Assembly (NCBI GenBank): GCA_029288275.1
Contig: JARIHM010000029.1
Location: 1-5,415 of the forward strand
From: Candidatus Saccharimonadota bacterium
Lineage (GTDB): Bacteria > Patescibacteriota > Saccharimonadia > UBA4664
Direction: 5' to 3'
Length of the DNA stretch: 5,415 bases
Each line of letters starts with the position of its first letter. Positions within the stretch are counted from its first letter, which is position 1. Of the stretch, positions 4,921-5,415 are shown one piece after another. Under the pieces are notes generated by a model. That model did not search any database, had not been told where the DNA came from, and saw only the letters and a list, made by a program, of their open reading frames with translations. The position numbers and the translations under genes are program-made.

Positions 4921-5415
4921 TTATGTTTGATTAAGTATCAGCCGAACAGCTTCGGCAACGGTAGCCACCCCCGTCATACCGGGCGTAGCCTGGCGTTTAG
5001 GACCAATGGCGGTCGTGAGATGCAGGCGCTTAGCCTCCGCAAGGCGCTTGGCTGTCTGCGCCACCGAGCGGACTTCTCCGCTCAACCCAACTTCGCCAAA
5101 AGCCACTAGGCTCTGCGGAATTGAAGTATCTCTAAAAGCTGAAGCGATAGATAGAATAATTGCTAAATCGGCCGCTGGCTCAGAAACCTTCAAACCGCCT
5201 ACTACGTTAACATAAATATCCGACGAACTCAAATTCAGGCCCGCCCGCTTGGTTAACACTGCCACAAGCAAGTTGAGTCGATTGAGGTCAAAGCCAACGG
5301 CCGTACGTTTAGGATAGCCAAAAGCCGTCGAACTCACGAGCGCCTGCACTTCCACAAGTAGTGGTCGGCTGCCTTCCAGTGTTGCGAGCACCACTGAGCC
5401 TGGACCCGGTTGCCG
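4921..5415 (-). CDS. radA: DNA repair protein RadA, C-terminal part (5' partial)
   Basis: The frame runs from the window edge to the TAA at 4923-4921, giving the last 164 residues of RadA (Sms). RadA is a RecA-like, DnaB-related ATPase that promotes branch migration during homologous recombination. What is visible is its C-terminal Lon-protease-like, catalytically inactive domain. Diagnostic stretches are PGSVVLATLEGSRPLLVEVQ, GFDLNRLNLLVAVL, NVVGGLKVSEPAADLA, SAFRDTSIP and FGEVGLSGEVR. The zinc finger, Walker motifs and KNRFG motif lie outside the window. The GTG at 5394 is internal, and the in-frame sequence up to base 5415 still reads as RadA (RQPGPGSV). The stop is 22 bp before the PIN-TRAM start codon. 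That gene order recalls radA-disA-yacL of Firmicutes, here without disA between them. Confidence 0.95.
   Translation of the reverse strand, partial: RQPGPGSVVLATLEGSRPLLVEVQALVSSTAFGYPKRTAVGFDLNRLNLLVAVLTKRAGLNLSSSDIYVNVVGGLKVSEPAADLAIILSIASAFRDTSIPQSLVAFGEVGLSGEVRSVAQTAKRLAEAKRLHLTTAIGPKRQATPGMTGVATVAEAVRLILNQT

Overview
This 5.4-kb window is densely packed bacterial DNA with a standard code (TAA, TAG and TGA all serve as stops) and GC content that looks slightly above 50% by eye. The small-genome style (4-bp gene overlap, 20-40-bp gaps, shared terminators, a probable leaderless promoter), the threonine/serine/asparagine-rich penicillin-binding protein with Ig/FN3-like C-terminal modules, and the radA-PIN/TRAM pair suggest a Patescibacteria/CPR organism, perhaps Saccharibacteria. 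That is an inference. The gene families alone would also fit other Gram-positive-like lineages, and no RNA gene is present to settle it.

Layout. Positions 1-1815 (+) hold the C-terminal 604 residues of a class A-type penicillin-binding protein with an intact transpeptidase domain, followed by Ig-like and FN3-like modules. It converges on a two-gene ABC-transporter operon on the minus strand: permease 3302-2562, then ATPase 2565-1840, overlapping by 4 bp. A perfect 16-bp-arm hairpin (1809-1846) between the two convergent transcripts contains both stop codons in mirror-image positions. The ABC operon starts at an extended -10 promoter placed so that transcription should begin on the A of the permease ATG, with a perfect 17-bp inverted repeat covering the -35 region. 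In the other direction lies a short plus-strand unit: a leader, a 26-codon ORF with its own ribosome binding site, an overlapping unrecognised gene of about 79 codons, and a strong intrinsic terminator (3673-3706). The right part, on the minus strand, holds the C-terminal part of radA (running off the window end) and, 22 bp downstream, a membrane-anchored PIN-TRAM protein with an unusual 140-residue disordered basic tail.

How the genes fit together. The PBP cross-links peptidoglycan outside the membrane. The ABC pair is a NitT/TauT/SsuBC-type importer core without a substrate-binding protein in view. RadA (recombination and branch migration) and the PIN-TRAM putative nuclease form a pair also seen near each other in Firmicutes (radA-disA-yacL). 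The most unexplained part is 3300-3706: overlapping back-to-back -10 elements, the inverted repeat, the nested small ORFs and the orphan gene. No CRISPR array, mobile element, tRNA, rRNA or toxin system was recognised. No stretch longer than 300 bases is without a gene.
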